NCBI GenBank assembly: GCA_014773175.1
Contig: VXCM01000155.1
Span: forward strand, 62,001-126,000
Length of the DNA stretch: 64,000 nt
Direction of reading: 5' to 3'
From: Lucifuga dentata
Taxonomy: Eukaryota; Chordata; Actinopteri; Ophidiiformes; Bythitidae
Shown: positions 1 through 13,008 of the stretch, in pieces
Numbering within the stretch: the stretch's first letter is position 1
Layout of the letters: every line of letters starts with the position of its first letter
Notes under the pieces: model-generated
The model's database searches: none
Seen by the model: only the letters and a program-made list of their open reading frames with translations
What the model was told of the DNA's origin: nothing
Made by a program: the position numbers and the translations under genes

Positions 1-2330
1 TCTTGTTTTGTGTCATTGAATGTGCAGTAAAGGCATCTTGTGGGCTCTTTGGAGTAACAGGGTTTTATTTTTGGCTCTCCAAGTCTCGGGAGTTCACTGC
101 CCCTGTTGTATCAGACTGCAGAGCGTAGTCCAGTAGAGCAGATAGACAGGTGAGACTGCAGCAATACAGGAGCATGAACTGCTTTGGCTCTTGTCTTCAT
201 TCATCAGAGTTAGATTTTGTCGTCACCTTACAAAATAAAGAGAGTAATTACAAGATGCACAGTAATCTCACAGAGCAGATGGTCTTCTTACAACTGTCTC
301 TTCCTATCACATATTTTATTAGCGACAGATAAAGTCCTGGATGGGAACATTTGTGGCCATGCTGTATTATTAGAGCCAGTCTGCCCATGTCGTTCTTCTC
401 TATGACTTCCACTAAGTACTTTGGGATTGTTCAGCATTTTGAGATTTGAAAGCTTTGAATCTCGCAGCTATAATAAGGACATTTTTACCTATTTGCAGGT
501 GACACCTTTTAGTTAAAGACACCAGCATTAGCACAGTATTTCTATAACAACCTGGCCAGTACTCCAGGCCAGGTTGTCATAGACTCTAGAATTATAAGAA
601 CCAATTAGGCACCATGTCATCATAATTTGGTGCCATAAAGTCTGGCCATAAATTGCTGTGATAACTTTAGTTTGTACTCCTGTGACAAAGTTCAGCTGTT
701 ATTGCTAGAGTGGAATAAGCCACACAGTTATCATTACTGCTGTCTAACCTAAAATGTGTGCCTTTTGAGACTACTGAGTAAATTAGTAAATTAAGATCTA
801 ACAGGGATTCAATTATAGCTATTTGTTTACAGGATTAACCAGTAATAATTTATTTCAGTTGTTCACCAAATTGTAATTTGACTGGATTTGGTTAGATGGT
901 CTCCTTTTGGTTAGATATGCTATTTTATTTGTAATATTCAAACAAAAAGCTGGCGGTCCATTCCTTACATTTACTTCTTGCTAAATGTGTACTATAGATG
1001 AGTCAACAACAAAAGTTTATGGAAGCTTACTGTGCCAGTACTTAAACATTATAGCCAAGGTGGACGTAAAGCTTGACTCTGAGCAAATTGGACAGGATTA
1101 TTTGAGTGGTTTACTATTCCAATTTAAAATCTGTCCAGACTGGCTAACAGAATCGACATGATCCAAATTGAGTTAATATGTGATGTATTTGTCTCTTTGT
1201 CTAATAGTAGAATTAAAGTCAATCCCTTCAAAATTGCCACAGTTGCTTACAGGTATCATATTTCTACTTTCATTTGCTACATTAATCCATTTTCTTTCTT
1301 TAGTTTTGTGCCAAAATGTTATTGGGATACAGTGGCTCACAAAATAACTGTATTGTAACTGTCTAGAATAATCTCTTATCAAAAGAAATATTTTAAACAG
1401 TGAACCAACAGCAGACTGAGAAAAAAAATCTTTGTATTAAAATCACAGTGGGATGACAAGAGCAAGACGAGTCAAAGGTTTTCTACACTCAGTCATTAAC
1501 TTACATGTCGATTTTTCATTATTTACATGTTGAAAAATTCTTTGAAAAGGCTGCAGTCATGTTAGCATGTTATCTGCATGCCAATAGGTTGTAAATGCAG
1601 CTTTTGGGTTATCCATACACACACACACACACACAATGCTGTAGTATAACTTAAGCTGGAGTAAACATTATATTATTAATACAGTGACGTTTTTTATAAG
1701 CTGTGATGTTTAAATATTATCTGTACTAATGCTCCAGTGTAGTATTCATGTCCAACAGCAAGGAAATGTAGATGCCAACTAAAGACAAGTGACCAAAGAG
1801 CCTGATGGGTGGAATCAAGTGTAAACACACTAACCTGCAGAAACTGCAGTAGTGAAATATGGAAACATGAATTGTTCATCCCAAAAGTTTGATCTCATTT
1901 TCCTCTGAAGTGAATGAAATTAACAGGGTTGCCTTTACACAGGTGCAAAGAAGTGTGACCAAGTGTTTTATAGACAAGAAACCCACACTATATCCAAAAT
2001 CTCTACTATTTCCTGTATTTTCCTCATTGATAATATTGGTTCTGGAATGCACCATCACAGACTTGCCTGTTTCTATACACCTGGAGTTTATGGAAGTGTG
2101 GAAATAAGCACATATTCAAATATCTGATCTTTGGTCCAATGTATTTTGTTGGATGTTTTGTTTCTGCTCTTTAGTTAACTTTGGAATGAACTGGAAGTCT
2201 AACTCAGTGTCTTTTTAAGTCCAATCGACTTTTTGACATTAGGAGAACTTCTAAAGAATTTAAATTTGGGGGTGAAGTTTACCTTTAAACTCAGTGCATT
2301 ACGGTATTGATAGCCTGTAAGTGCTTCTTT
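1..2330. other. Upstream flank, no gene recognised
   Basis: AT-rich sequence with no ORF longer than about 70 codons, no recognisable protein domain and no convincing splice-bounded exon. The only clear element is a short CA tract at 1617-1635. It precedes the probable first exon of pcdh15, so it may hold distal regulatory sequence, but nothing in it shows this directly. Confidence 0.5.
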
Positions 2331-2503
2331 TCCTTCAGGCTCCGCCATGGGCCGCGTGGACTAAAACGCGCAGAGCAAAGGAGCCACTCACCCGGTAATC
2401 CGTGTGCCTTTTGCCGTGGACATAATTAGATTATGGTGGTGCACCGAGCACCCGCCGCCGTTGCTGTCGCTGCTCTGAATGCTCGGCTGCATTTCGACAA
2501 AAC

Positions 2504-2541
<38 letters not shown>

Positions 2542-2938
2542 TCACACCGCTTGAAAAAGCAAGGGGAATACTAGAGAAGATATACTGTTACTCTGTCTCT
2601 CTCCTACAGAGCCCCTATACTTACCTTGCAAGTCTGGAGACTTGATCCAGAGAGACAGTGGACAGGAAGAGGAGACGCGTTTCTATCCCACAAGAGTCTG
2701 TGCTCTTAGAGAATATTGAAATAGCTAAAATAAAGTATTCCTTCTCCCGTCTGGAAGCTGCGGACAGCCGGTATTTTCCCCAAAAGTGGGGTCGGGTTTC
2801 GGGCGTGTGGAAGAGTTGTGTGGATGTTATATCCCAGAATTTCTCTTCTGCTGTGTCTTATCGTGGACCAGGGACAGCAGCCGTGTGTGGAAAAGTAAAT
2901 GTGTGTGTTAAACCAATGGCTTCAACGAGAATAACCCG
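2330..2938 (+). other. pcdh15: Probable 5' non-coding first exon and promoter region of pcdh15
   Basis: This stretch is much richer in G, C and CpG than its surroundings, especially 2341-2480, as expected for a TATA-less CpG promoter or first exon. It contains a CT tract (2507-2534). It ends at a strong donor: the exon would stop at 2938 (CCG) and GTAAGT begins at 2939. No cadherin coding is present. The true transcription start is unknown and the left border is set only by composition. Upstream ORFs lie inside it: ATG at 2347 (5 codons, GCCATGG context), ATG at 2433 (70 codons) and ATG at 2916. Direct joining to the exon at 22104 is an inference; further non-coding exons could lie between. 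Confidence 0.45.
2347..2645 (+). promoter_or_regulatory. Upstream ORFs in the candidate 5' leader
   Basis: Two ATG-initiated reading frames lie in the GC-rich leader. The first, 2347-2364, is five codons and sits in a strong start context (GCCATGG). The second, 2433-2645, is 70 codons and reads through the CT tract as Ser-Leu repeats. Neither resembles a known protein. If transcription starts upstream of 2347 they could damp translation of the main ORF. Whether they are in the mRNA depends on a start site I cannot see. Confidence 0.3.
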
Positions 2939-5149
2939 GTAAGTCGGCAACTGTTATGAAAATTTAATGTTCCCACTGTTTTACAATAAGCTTTTCTCAG
3001 TGTTACGTTTACTGACCTAATGGTAGCCTCATTTCTGCTATTTCTTTTATCGAGACATTAATCCTTCAACATGTTGGAATATTAAACACAGTTCACACTT
3101 ACTCCTCGGCGGGATCCCTGTTCTTTTTAGGAAGAATTTGTGGAAATAGTTGCAGTTTGCGTGGCAAAAATGTTGTCTGGAATAGATAAATGCAAAGCGT
3201 CTCTGTCCGCGGTGCTGAAAGCGGCCAGTCAGCTTGTTGCTGCTGCTTGGTAAAATTTAAAGCACGTCGACTTGATTTAATTCAAGACAGCTCAGCACAT
3301 TTATATGGAACACACGGGACCAATTTATTTCAAATGTCGTTGAGCTGCTACTGATTATCAGTGATGCACCGTTTGCAATAATACAGGTCGATTAAAAAAA
3401 TAAATAAAAATAAACTACAGCCCGCCAATATGGGCAAAAGCCTCTTGAAAAAAGTAGAAAGAAATAGTGTTTTCATTATATTATTAATTTGTAGTTAGTT
3501 CCTGGAAGTGATGTATCGTGTAACCTGCACCGGGTTGATTGCATTACTATAGCTGAGGATTAATAATGAATTAGAATGTGATATCAGACTTGATGAGCTG
3601 AGTTACAGAGTTTTTTTTGTTTTTTTTTGCTTCTCCTGTATTTCTGTTAGTTTTATTTTCGTGGTGAACCATCTGCTATAAATGTCAGATCGTTCATTTG
3701 GGTAATTGAACAGCAATTTCCCCCCAGGACATATATGCAATTGATCACCGTCACTGCTGCGGAAATATTCAGAGTATTAAATGCTGTCAACAAGTATAGA
3801 GTGGAAGCGAAGCGCATTCTCTAGTTGCTGTTTGGTCTGTTTGTCTAAAGAGGGTTACCCCCTCAGCCGTCATTGACTCGGATTATAAGGAGAAAGAGAG
3901 TCATCCGATTACTGTACCTTCTAGCAAGCTGTTGCCTTTTCAGTACAGAGCAGACAGGAAGGGGAGAAAGTCAAAGGGGGAGGGGGGGNGGGGGGGGGGG
4001 ACACTGGGGTAAAGTGTAAGTTACAGGTGTTTGTAAAAAATACTATGTTTAGTTAATAATGGTAATCTTGGTCATGCTAACAGCCTAATGCAGTAGATAC
4101 ATTTATTATGAACTTTGTCTTGCTATGTGTCAAGACCCTTATATAATGTGAGGCTTTGCCCACTCGTGCCTGAAAGTGGCTTGTACACATTGCTTGGTAA
4201 GGTTATTTAGTGTTAAACATATAATTATTTATTGTGTTTGTGTGAGATGGTAGTGAACCAAACTACAATTACATTGGTGTGTTTGTAGAGGGGGGTGGAG
4301 GATTTTATGCCTGTGTGTGAAGAGAGGTCAGACAGACAAAATCTGTTATGTGGACTTGGGGCCCATCCGTCCGTCACCATGGCAAATCCTGTTAGTCATG
4401 TTGGATAACAGAGAGACCAGGACTTCAGTCTAAATACCTACTAAGTCTTTGCCTTTTGAATGGGAGATTTTCCCTGAAGTGATATTCCCCCCTGTAGTAA
4501 AGTTAAGCTTTTTATTACACAAGAATCATTTACTTCCCACCCCCAAAATAATTATAGAATACTATTTTTAACCTGCTTTTCTTTATCTTGAAAAATACTA
4601 ATCCTCTATTACATGTGAATATTTTACGGACATTTAAATATTTGCTACATGTGTTGTCATGTCTCTGATTTTTATCTTTGCACATGTTGGTTTGCAAGAA
4701 ATAGATGCAAATCTTAAGGGACTCCTGAACTACAATCAAATATACCCCCCCTTCCTTTCTGAGAAATGATTTGCCTCTGAAACACATGTAAGATCATTTT
4801 TTGTACGTGTGATTGAAAGTTTCTATGTTTCTTCAGGTACTTTGTGACTCTGTATTCAATGAGTTCCTCTGAAGCCTTGCATAGTTTCCAAAATGTTGAT
4901 GGGAAAATCACTATCTGAGTTTCTGAAAAGCTTTTGTTACAAGGCTGTAATCTGACAGCACTGACTACATACCAAATCTACTTCTGCAAGTAATATTTTG
5001 ATATTTTTTATGCTGTTTGCATCAAAACACAGAGAAAAATCATCATCTTTCTGTGAAGTGTCCCTGGGGATGCATTTGTAAGGTGACTACGCTGGCAGTT
5101 ACCTGGAGTACAAATTCATAACCCTCTGAGATTTAAAACAAACATTCAT

Positions 5150-5194
<45 letters not shown>

Positions 5195-6659
5195 CAAATT
5201 GTGAGCACTGTAGAGAGTTGGGATATTGATATTGAGTTGGGATATTGCAGTGATATTGAGCCATTATTATCTTAAATGTGACATTTTTCCACTTCCTTTA
5301 TGGCTTTCAATCCACATTACAAGGCCTGGAACCCTGCTGGTCCTACATTGAATTTTTTCTAATCTCAGGAAGTTTCCTATCCTGAGTGTGATACACCATA
5401 GGTTCTAATCCTACATAGGTAAGAGAATATATCCTACTAAACAAAATAGTGCAAGCCATTTCACAGTTATTGCAGGAAAAATATTACCATAATCTAGTCT
5501 GGGTAGCAAACTACTACTAAACAAGAAAGTAAGCTACCTATAATTATTTTAAAGTCCAGATATTGTTCAGACTTTTAGCTGTTTTGATAAGTATTTCCAT
5601 AAATGCTTATATTTGCTTATATGTTGGAGTAAAACTAGTTCCCACCCTAACAGTGAAGAAATCCCAAAATGGCCAGAGCTAAAATAGGCCATTAGGTGAA
5701 CTCTGATCTTCACTATACAATAGAATGAGTTAATTGTGGACTGAACCTGGCTATACTCTGCAAAACAGACTTTTATGTTATTGTGTATGCAAATATTGGC
5801 TGTTGTTTAATTTTCTAATCTTCAACTGTTGCAAGACTAAAGTAGTATAGTTTTCTCTCTTGAATTAAACAGGGCTAGGCAGAGCTTAGTGATTAAGTCT
5901 AGGCTTGGCATGGCTTGCAGAGGCTTACTCAGATTTCATTGCAGTCACCCTATAGTGCTGACAAAAGCTGAGTAACTGTCAACGGGAGAGCAACTGGACT
6001 TTTTTTTTTTTTTATAGGGGTATTCATCTGCAGTTTTAAGGTACGCCTGTTTGCCTGGTGCACCATCATTCTTCAGATCATTCTTGGTTCTGATGGGCTA
6101 GCAATTCAAATGTAGCTCTGGTCAGTAGTGTAACCACTATTATAAAGTAAATCTACAGTCTACAGATAACCATGGCAACCATGCTTTGGCTTGCTGCTGT
6201 CTTCACTAACCTAACCAAAAACCAACAACTAATCATCTGGACACTGTGCTAAGCAGCCATTTTATAAGCGTAAAAATACACTCCAACATGCTTTAATATA
6301 AAAAGGAATGGACTAAGCTTTGCATTGTGGTATTCATTTAAGGTGTTGCATCAAAACAAACAAGTTGAATATCTCTTTCTATAACTGTATTTCCCAGACA
6401 GTGTTGTAATACCTGTGCTGGCCTAATACTTTCAGCAAGCTGTCACAGACATGTCCCATTGAATTAGCCACGCGTCCATGAGCATCTCTAGCTGCTCCCT
6501 CGCGAAGAGCTACCGTGATATTATGATATGTATATTATGATATGTTTCTGTCAGATTAGAGAACATGTGGTGAAAATCAAACTCATGGTATTTCAGTTTG
6601 CATTAGCCTTTCCACTAAAATGCTCACCAGAAACTCCCCATTATGAATGTAACTCAATC

Positions 6660-6785
6660 TCAATTGTTATTGTCCCCAAGGGGAAATTTGGTTTGCAGCC
6701 AGGTGAAACCACAACAGACAATAGAGACTTTCAATCTGTACATATACACAAATTAAGAACACAATTTGCAATATAATAAAAAAAC
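6660..6785. repeat. Dispersed repeat fragment, possibly a LINE 3' end
   Basis: The segment starting with a near-palindromic CCCCAAGGGG core followed by AAATTTGG and an A-rich run resembles, from memory, a dispersed fish repeat tail. No coding part is present. Family assignment is uncertain. Confidence 0.3.
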
Positions 6786-8830
6786 ACTATACTATATACA
6801 CTACACTCGAGCATTATTTCACTGAATTCATGACCTTCTTATCCCTTTTACTCTGTTTTGCATTTGCTATCATAGCTGCCTCCTGATTCCAATTGAACAA
6901 ATAGTTCTTTCATTTCTGCAGTTCTGGCAGCAATACAGTAGGAAAGTTAATGGAACAAATGAGACCTTGGTGAAGGTCATTGCTAGAATCTCATATTCAA
7001 TCTCATTCCAGTAGAACTAATATTACTATTTTTTTTCCTCAAAATTAACTTTATTTCTCATAAACTTACTTTTAGGATTGCAAAAAAAGATGTTATCTGG
7101 CTTTATTCTCTCACTTATGATGATAAATATTATAAACAGCCATAAGTAATTTAATTTTATTTCTACTGACCCTCTGCTAGTACAAGAAAATCTTTTGCAC
7201 TAGAAGAACAGCACCCTCTTCTATTTTAATGCTGTAAAGTAATTCGGCAGGTTTCTGACAACATCCAACCTGCATGGTAAACATTTTAACTTGCAGTGTA
7301 GAGCCTGCCAATGTTCACTCTGATGCGTTCTTTAAGGCAAAAAAAGAAAGATTTCTTTCACTGTCTGTGTTGCTAAAAAAAAAAGAAAAAAGAAAAGTGT
7401 GACAAGTTCAGATTGAATTTGGTTGAAAGTGTGGGATGTTTGTGGCTGTTGTGTTCTACCTTCACTGCTGGGATGTTGATATTCATTGACATTTCGTTGG
7501 AGTTTGTCAGCTGTGGGTGCCAGATTTTGGTTTGAATGCATCTGGTTTGAGTGCAAGGGACTGAGTTTACATTTGTATCATACAACCGAATTAATTGTTC
7601 TTAACAAGATTGTCTGCGTGCTAGCCAAAACACTGCTTGAAATCTGCATAGCTGGCAACCCAGCCAGGAGAAACAAAGAGACAAATTAACAAGAGCTCTC
7701 TAATTTATTTTCATTGTCACCAAATTTCATTAATTATTTTATTATTTATGAAGGGTTTTACCATGTTTACTCAATTGTGCATGACGATCACTTGAAATAT
7801 TTTAACATGCAAAAGAAGAACAAGAAAAAGAAGCTGGAATGGTGAAAAAATAAAATGAGCAAAGCCGAAAAGGGAATGACGACTTTAACACAAACTCAAC
7901 AACCCACCAACGCCCTAGTCTAGTTTCCTATTTCCCCAGTCCTGTAGTTTTAAAACTGGGTCGTATATTAGTTTTTGGTTTTCATTTCCATTGGTTCCCT
8001 GTATAAGGAGATGACTAATGTGCCTCACTCCCAGAACAAGATTAACTGAACTCAATTTTAATCCTGTGTGGTAAAAGTTCTGAAAACCCCTGCCCCAGTT
8101 TAATATCCTAAGAAGCTTACTTTCTGTTCAGGGGCTCCTAAACCTCTTCAGTCCTGGATCCAAATAAGAAAAAAATGAGTAAATAATCCTGGGAAACTTT
8201 AGAGCTTGTTAGTACATTTGTCATGCATAGTGTATCTCTGTGGATGCTGACCCAAAATTTGAGATATTTAATGTTGATAAAAGGGCAGATACTGATGTGT
8301 GGCTGGGAATTGAAAGTTCATTATAACCAGTGGATATGATATAACATACTCAATACTCATTATTGTGTCCACTGAGAGGTCATTATTTTTCTGAAACAAT
8401 TTAGGACATTTTTCTGTTCATTTTCGATATCTAGCTGGTAAAAATCAGAGTGAAATATATTAGAAAAATCCATGTGAAAATTGGGTGATATAAATCGCAT
8501 TTGTGGTGCAAACATTCGAGTGTTATTCTACTTAGTTTTGAGAACTACGCAACATACAGTAATTAGCACTCATGCAATTGTTCTTAATTTTTTTCATCAC
8601 TTTCTCTAACCTGAAGCATATTCTAACATATAGTTTTTGTAAGATGACCTCATTTACTGTAAACTAGTGAAAGTTTCCTCTTGCAGTAGCAACACAGCAA
8701 TGTTTTTCTTTTTTTTTTTTTNTTTTTTTTTTTTTTGCCATTTTTCAGTGCAGCACAATTACAGTTGATACTATATTTTGTTATTCGACAATACACATAC
8801 TGTACATATATGTAGTAACTGTGATGATAA

Positions 8831-8855
8831 TGATGATGATGATGATGATGATGAT
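8831..8855. repeat. GAT trinucleotide microsatellite
   Basis: A near-perfect run of eight GAT units, with an interrupted ninth on the left. Confidence 0.85.
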
Positions 8856-9290
8856 CGGGATGCTAAACATAATGATGCCATTCTCAAACAACAAAGCATT
8901 GTATTGTATATTGTATTAACTCATAAGGTTTGATCCATCCGTCTGCAGTAACAGATAAAACAGCAAAACGGTTTGATCAATCTTTGTATTTTTGAGCAAA
9001 AACATCACTTGTTGAGAAGATATGTGCTGGAAAACAAACACATCTTTATCTCAATGTGTAATAAGCCTGCATATTCTCATATATGATAAGCAGGACCCGC
9101 ACAGGGAATTTTAATCTCCACTGTATTGTTAGATTCATGGTTAATTATGCCAAGAAGCTGCAGAATAACGTCTGAAGCTGTACTGTACATTTTGGCTTTG
9201 GCTTTACACACACAATATTCAACAGTATTTTCCATTACACTGACATAAATCAAGTATTATGTGAGTTTGTGTGTGTTTGCATGTGTGTGA

Positions 9291-9298
<8 letters not shown>

Positions 9299-9355
<57 letters not shown>
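9299..9355. repeat. GT dinucleotide microsatellite
   Basis: About 28 uninterrupted GT units, preceded by imperfect GT-rich sequence from 9260. It produces spurious Cys-Val ORFs. Confidence 0.95.
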
Positions 9356-9359
<4 letters not shown>

Positions 9360-9645
9360 AGAGAAAGAGAGAATTTACTTTGTCTCTGTGTGAGAGACAG
9401 AGAATTCAAGTGTCTGTGACAGAGTGGCCTATTCGTGTGTGTGTGCGTGTGTGTTTTAGTGGAAGGTTTCCAGTGTTAAATCTCGCCTCTGGCTCAGTGT
9501 GAGTGTGTGAGAGAGAAAGAGAGAGAAGGAGATTACAGTGGCTACTGCCAACTTCAAAGTGTCTGCTGATGTTGTGCCAGGTCACCATGTTTACACAGGA
9601 GAATTTGTGTTGGGAGATGCGCACACCTGCACGCATGCACGCACG

Positions 9646-9649
<4 letters not shown>

Positions 9650-9685
<36 letters not shown>
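9650..9685. repeat. CA dinucleotide microsatellite
   Basis: About 18 CA units preceded by a short GCAC-rich segment. Together with 9299-9355 and 9871-9984 it makes this 700-bp part of the intron almost wholly simple repeat. Confidence 0.9.
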
Positions 9686-9695
<10 letters not shown>

Positions 9696-9866
9696 CTTGT
9701 ACATGTGAGGCACACCTTATCTTCCTCTGCCTCTCAGACATGCACACACGCACACACAGAACATACACACCGCCAAGAGTGTATTGGTCTTATCAGAGGT
9801 CCCAGTGAGTTAAGGGAGGCATTTAATCAGGGTCAACGCACAGCTCTTGGCATCAAACTGATTACA

Positions 9867-9870
<4 letters not shown>

Positions 9871-9916
<46 letters not shown>

Positions 9917-9917
9917 N

Positions 9918-9983
<66 letters not shown>

Positions 9984-9984
9984 C
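9871..9984. repeat. CT dinucleotide microsatellite with an N gap
   Basis: Over 100 bp of CT units with a few TTTCT interruptions and one N at 9917. The N inside the tract means its true length is unknown. Confidence 0.9.
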
Positions 9985-12844
9985 CTCCCCTCTTCCCAGC
10001 ATAGCATCTAGTTGGCTAGATATTGCTCAGCACAACAAAATTTTGTTCTGGGAAAAGTTGAAACTGGATGACCGGAGGCTTAAAATAGTTTCAGACCTTG
10101 AAAATGTCAAATCATTTTGACGTCATGCTGGTGGTCTCTTTTACAAGGTTGAGTTATCATTTAGTTGTTGAACTAATGACTGCCTGTTTCCTTTTGTGGT
10201 GAAGCATGATATGTTTGTCTCTGCTACTTTTAAAGATACGCCAAAACTGTTTGCATGCTACTGAATCAGCATCATCTCAGCAACATATCAGTGGTTATTG
10301 TGTGGTGGAATGCTCTTCAACCAAATGTTATGAAAATTTTTTTTTTTTTAACTTTTTTTTTAAAAATACTCCTGATAAAAACAAATCAACCAACCCAAAA
10401 TGGATGAAAATGTAACCACCATGGTTTAGATCGCAGGATTGTATGATTCCTGAGTTCAGAATCCTTCCAGAAATGATAGCTACTTACAGTACATGCATAA
10501 GAATTTCCATTAGGATTCTCTGTAAACGTGAGTTCTAACACGTAGGCTACACCCCATTGTTCTTTCATTTAAGTTTAGGATGTTAAGATATTAAAACTTT
10601 AAATCACAGTAGTACAAAAAACTTTATCTCACTCAAAGTTATGTTATATAAACTAGTAGCTCTTTTTCTAAAATAAAGTTGGCTTAACTCATTTATTATT
10701 AAGAACTCAGAGGTATGACTTTTGAATATATAATGTGAGGTAACTTATGAGGAATGACGATGACAGCAGAAAGTATCTTTATAAACAATGCCACACACAA
10801 TAATAAGAAGGATTCATCAGCACTTCTGATTGTGGAAGCTGCAGATACTTTTCTGTGAGTGATAATATGAGTCATTTTGCATTGTGATCAGAGACGCAGT
10901 TATTTCCTGAAAAGTTTACTTTGCAGATTTTAATCAGCTTTTTGTAATGAGTAGACACAGCAGAGGCTCATTCAGCATCTTTATACAAGAAATTATAAAG
11001 CAACTACACGTTAATATCAATCTTAGACAAACATCAATATTTTAGGAGGATCAGTCTGTTATGCAGGGTTTTTTTTTTTCAGCTTTTCATCTCAAATGAT
11101 GTGACTGAAATGTCTCCATCACGAGAAGATATCAGACCATAAATGACAGTCGTTCACACCTTGGACCTTCTTACAAAGGTGTCCTGCCCACCAGACTGAC
11201 TCAGAACTAAGAAGCTACTTAAACAAATGGCAAAGACTAAACAGCTTACATTGAGTTACTATATGTGCCTGACACTGCACTATTTTCAGTTGTTTAAACT
11301 GTAAAGCCCTTTTGATACCTACAGTTTAGATTTTCAAAAATGTATACTTGATAGATGGCCAAGTAACTGGATGTATGTTGAAACTGCTGTTTGTCCTGCT
11401 GCTGTATAGCTTACAGTACATGCCCAATAAATTACTGAAGGAGTCATGCATCATGCAAAAAGTCAGCTGCATGATGCTGAAACAGGCTCATCTACAGTAA
11501 CTGTAAACTGCAAAAACGGAACTCATCAGTGCAATAGTCAGTGAATGAAAAATATCAGCAAATGAGTGAAATCAATATCAAATTAACAGAAAAAATGCTA
11601 AGCAGTTCTACAGCAGAACATAATTTATAAAATACTTCCATGCCACAAACTGTGCCTTGAACTCCCTGAATGTCCCAAGACTTTTATTTAGCTACATCTT
11701 GCTTTTCATTGCAACCAACCATGGTAGATCATATTTTCCTGTATGTAGGACAGAAACATAAATCTCCCCAGTTATTCTCCTGTTTCCTTTCGATGTACGA
11801 TTGTGATAAGCATCACAAATACAGTAGTTTTTCACTTAAGTTTAGCATGATGGCAGACATAATTTCCTTTGCTATTTCCTCTCGCTCCCTTGTTTTATGA
11901 ACTGCAAATTGAAAACCTCACCAGCTACGACTATATGCAGTATGCAGACAGGAAAAAAAAAAAAAAAAAAANAAAAAAAAAAAAAAAAAGAAAACCTCAC
12001 CAGCTCCCTTGTTATGCCTATTCTTCATAATATCTCCTCTCCATTTTCTCTTGCTGTTATTCGGTGCTGTTTCTCACTTCCTTCCCAGAATGTCAGACCA
12101 TTACTCTAAAAAAATAAAAACAACTTTATGACCAATTGTTTTCATCCTCTCATCAACAATTCTTCAAGTACAAACTTTCCAGTCTTTATTCTCCCTGTCA
12201 TCATTAATATTTAATAATGCTGTCAGTTCTGATGTGGTTTGAAGAAGGCATGGGTTTCTTTGCTGCCCTGTGTTCCAATCCAATAAACTGGATGAAAAAA
12301 TTCAGAATCAGCAAAGAGCAAATACAGTCGCAAAATGTGTTTTATTTGTGGGAATAATTAATTCCAGATGACATTTTCATTCATTCATATGGTCTATTTT
12401 GAAAGTTTCACAATGCTTACAAACATCAGTTTCTGATTAATTTTGAGTATAAAAAAATATGCATTTGCAGAAATACATTTCATTTTATAACACAACTTTA
12501 CACTAAAGAGTTTCAGAGTTTTCCAGAGTTTGAGAGCCTGCAGGTCATATCATTATCAAAATATTCTCCATATTTTGCTGATAGGTCTGACACTTATCTG
12601 TCCATTCTTATGTTCTCCAGACTTGAATCTCACAGAAAATGCTGAGCTGCTGTAATATTGTTTGATTTTGCAAGCCTAGAAGAAAAATCCTTCCTGTTAT
12701 ATAAATGGGTGCAGATTAAATATTAATACAGCTTCGTTACTTTAATTCATTTTGTACCTTTTCAAAGACTCTGAGTGTTCTTGCAAAAACCGGACAAACC
12801 CTTCATAAGGATAACTTTACCATACTAAAACTCACTAAAACTGA

Positions 12845-13008
12845 GATATGAACAACCTCATTTCACTCAGGGTGCACAATGGTGCTGCAGAAAGGGAGAG
12901 TAGAACTGGATTGATACTTTTTTTTCACTTTAAAGTATTGCAAATGGTTTAAAATAAACCCATAAATGAAAACAACAACATGGAAATCTGTTAATATGTC
13001 CCCTTTAA
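12845..13008 (+). repeat. Partial copy of the AAAGGGGACA MITE family
   Basis: The segment aligns by eye with the right halves of the elements at 26562-27073, 32367-32880 and 35330-36217. Shared landmarks are a TTCACTCAG motif followed by GTGCA and a short pyrimidine/purine spacer, and a right end reading ATGTCCCCTTTAA. The left half is not recognisable. This is a non-autonomous DNA element fragment with no coding capacity. Confidence 0.55.

Noticed and set aside
2658..2942. 94-codon reading frame at the end of the leader exon as a coding first exon.
   Set aside because: It opens with GTG, not ATG, crosses the GTAAGT donor, and an in-frame TGA at 22116 precedes the true ATG so it cannot extend the cadherin frame.
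9269..10007. Several ORFs made of Cys-Val, Thr-His or Ser-Leu repeats.
   Set aside because: Direct translations of GT, CA and CT microsatellites.
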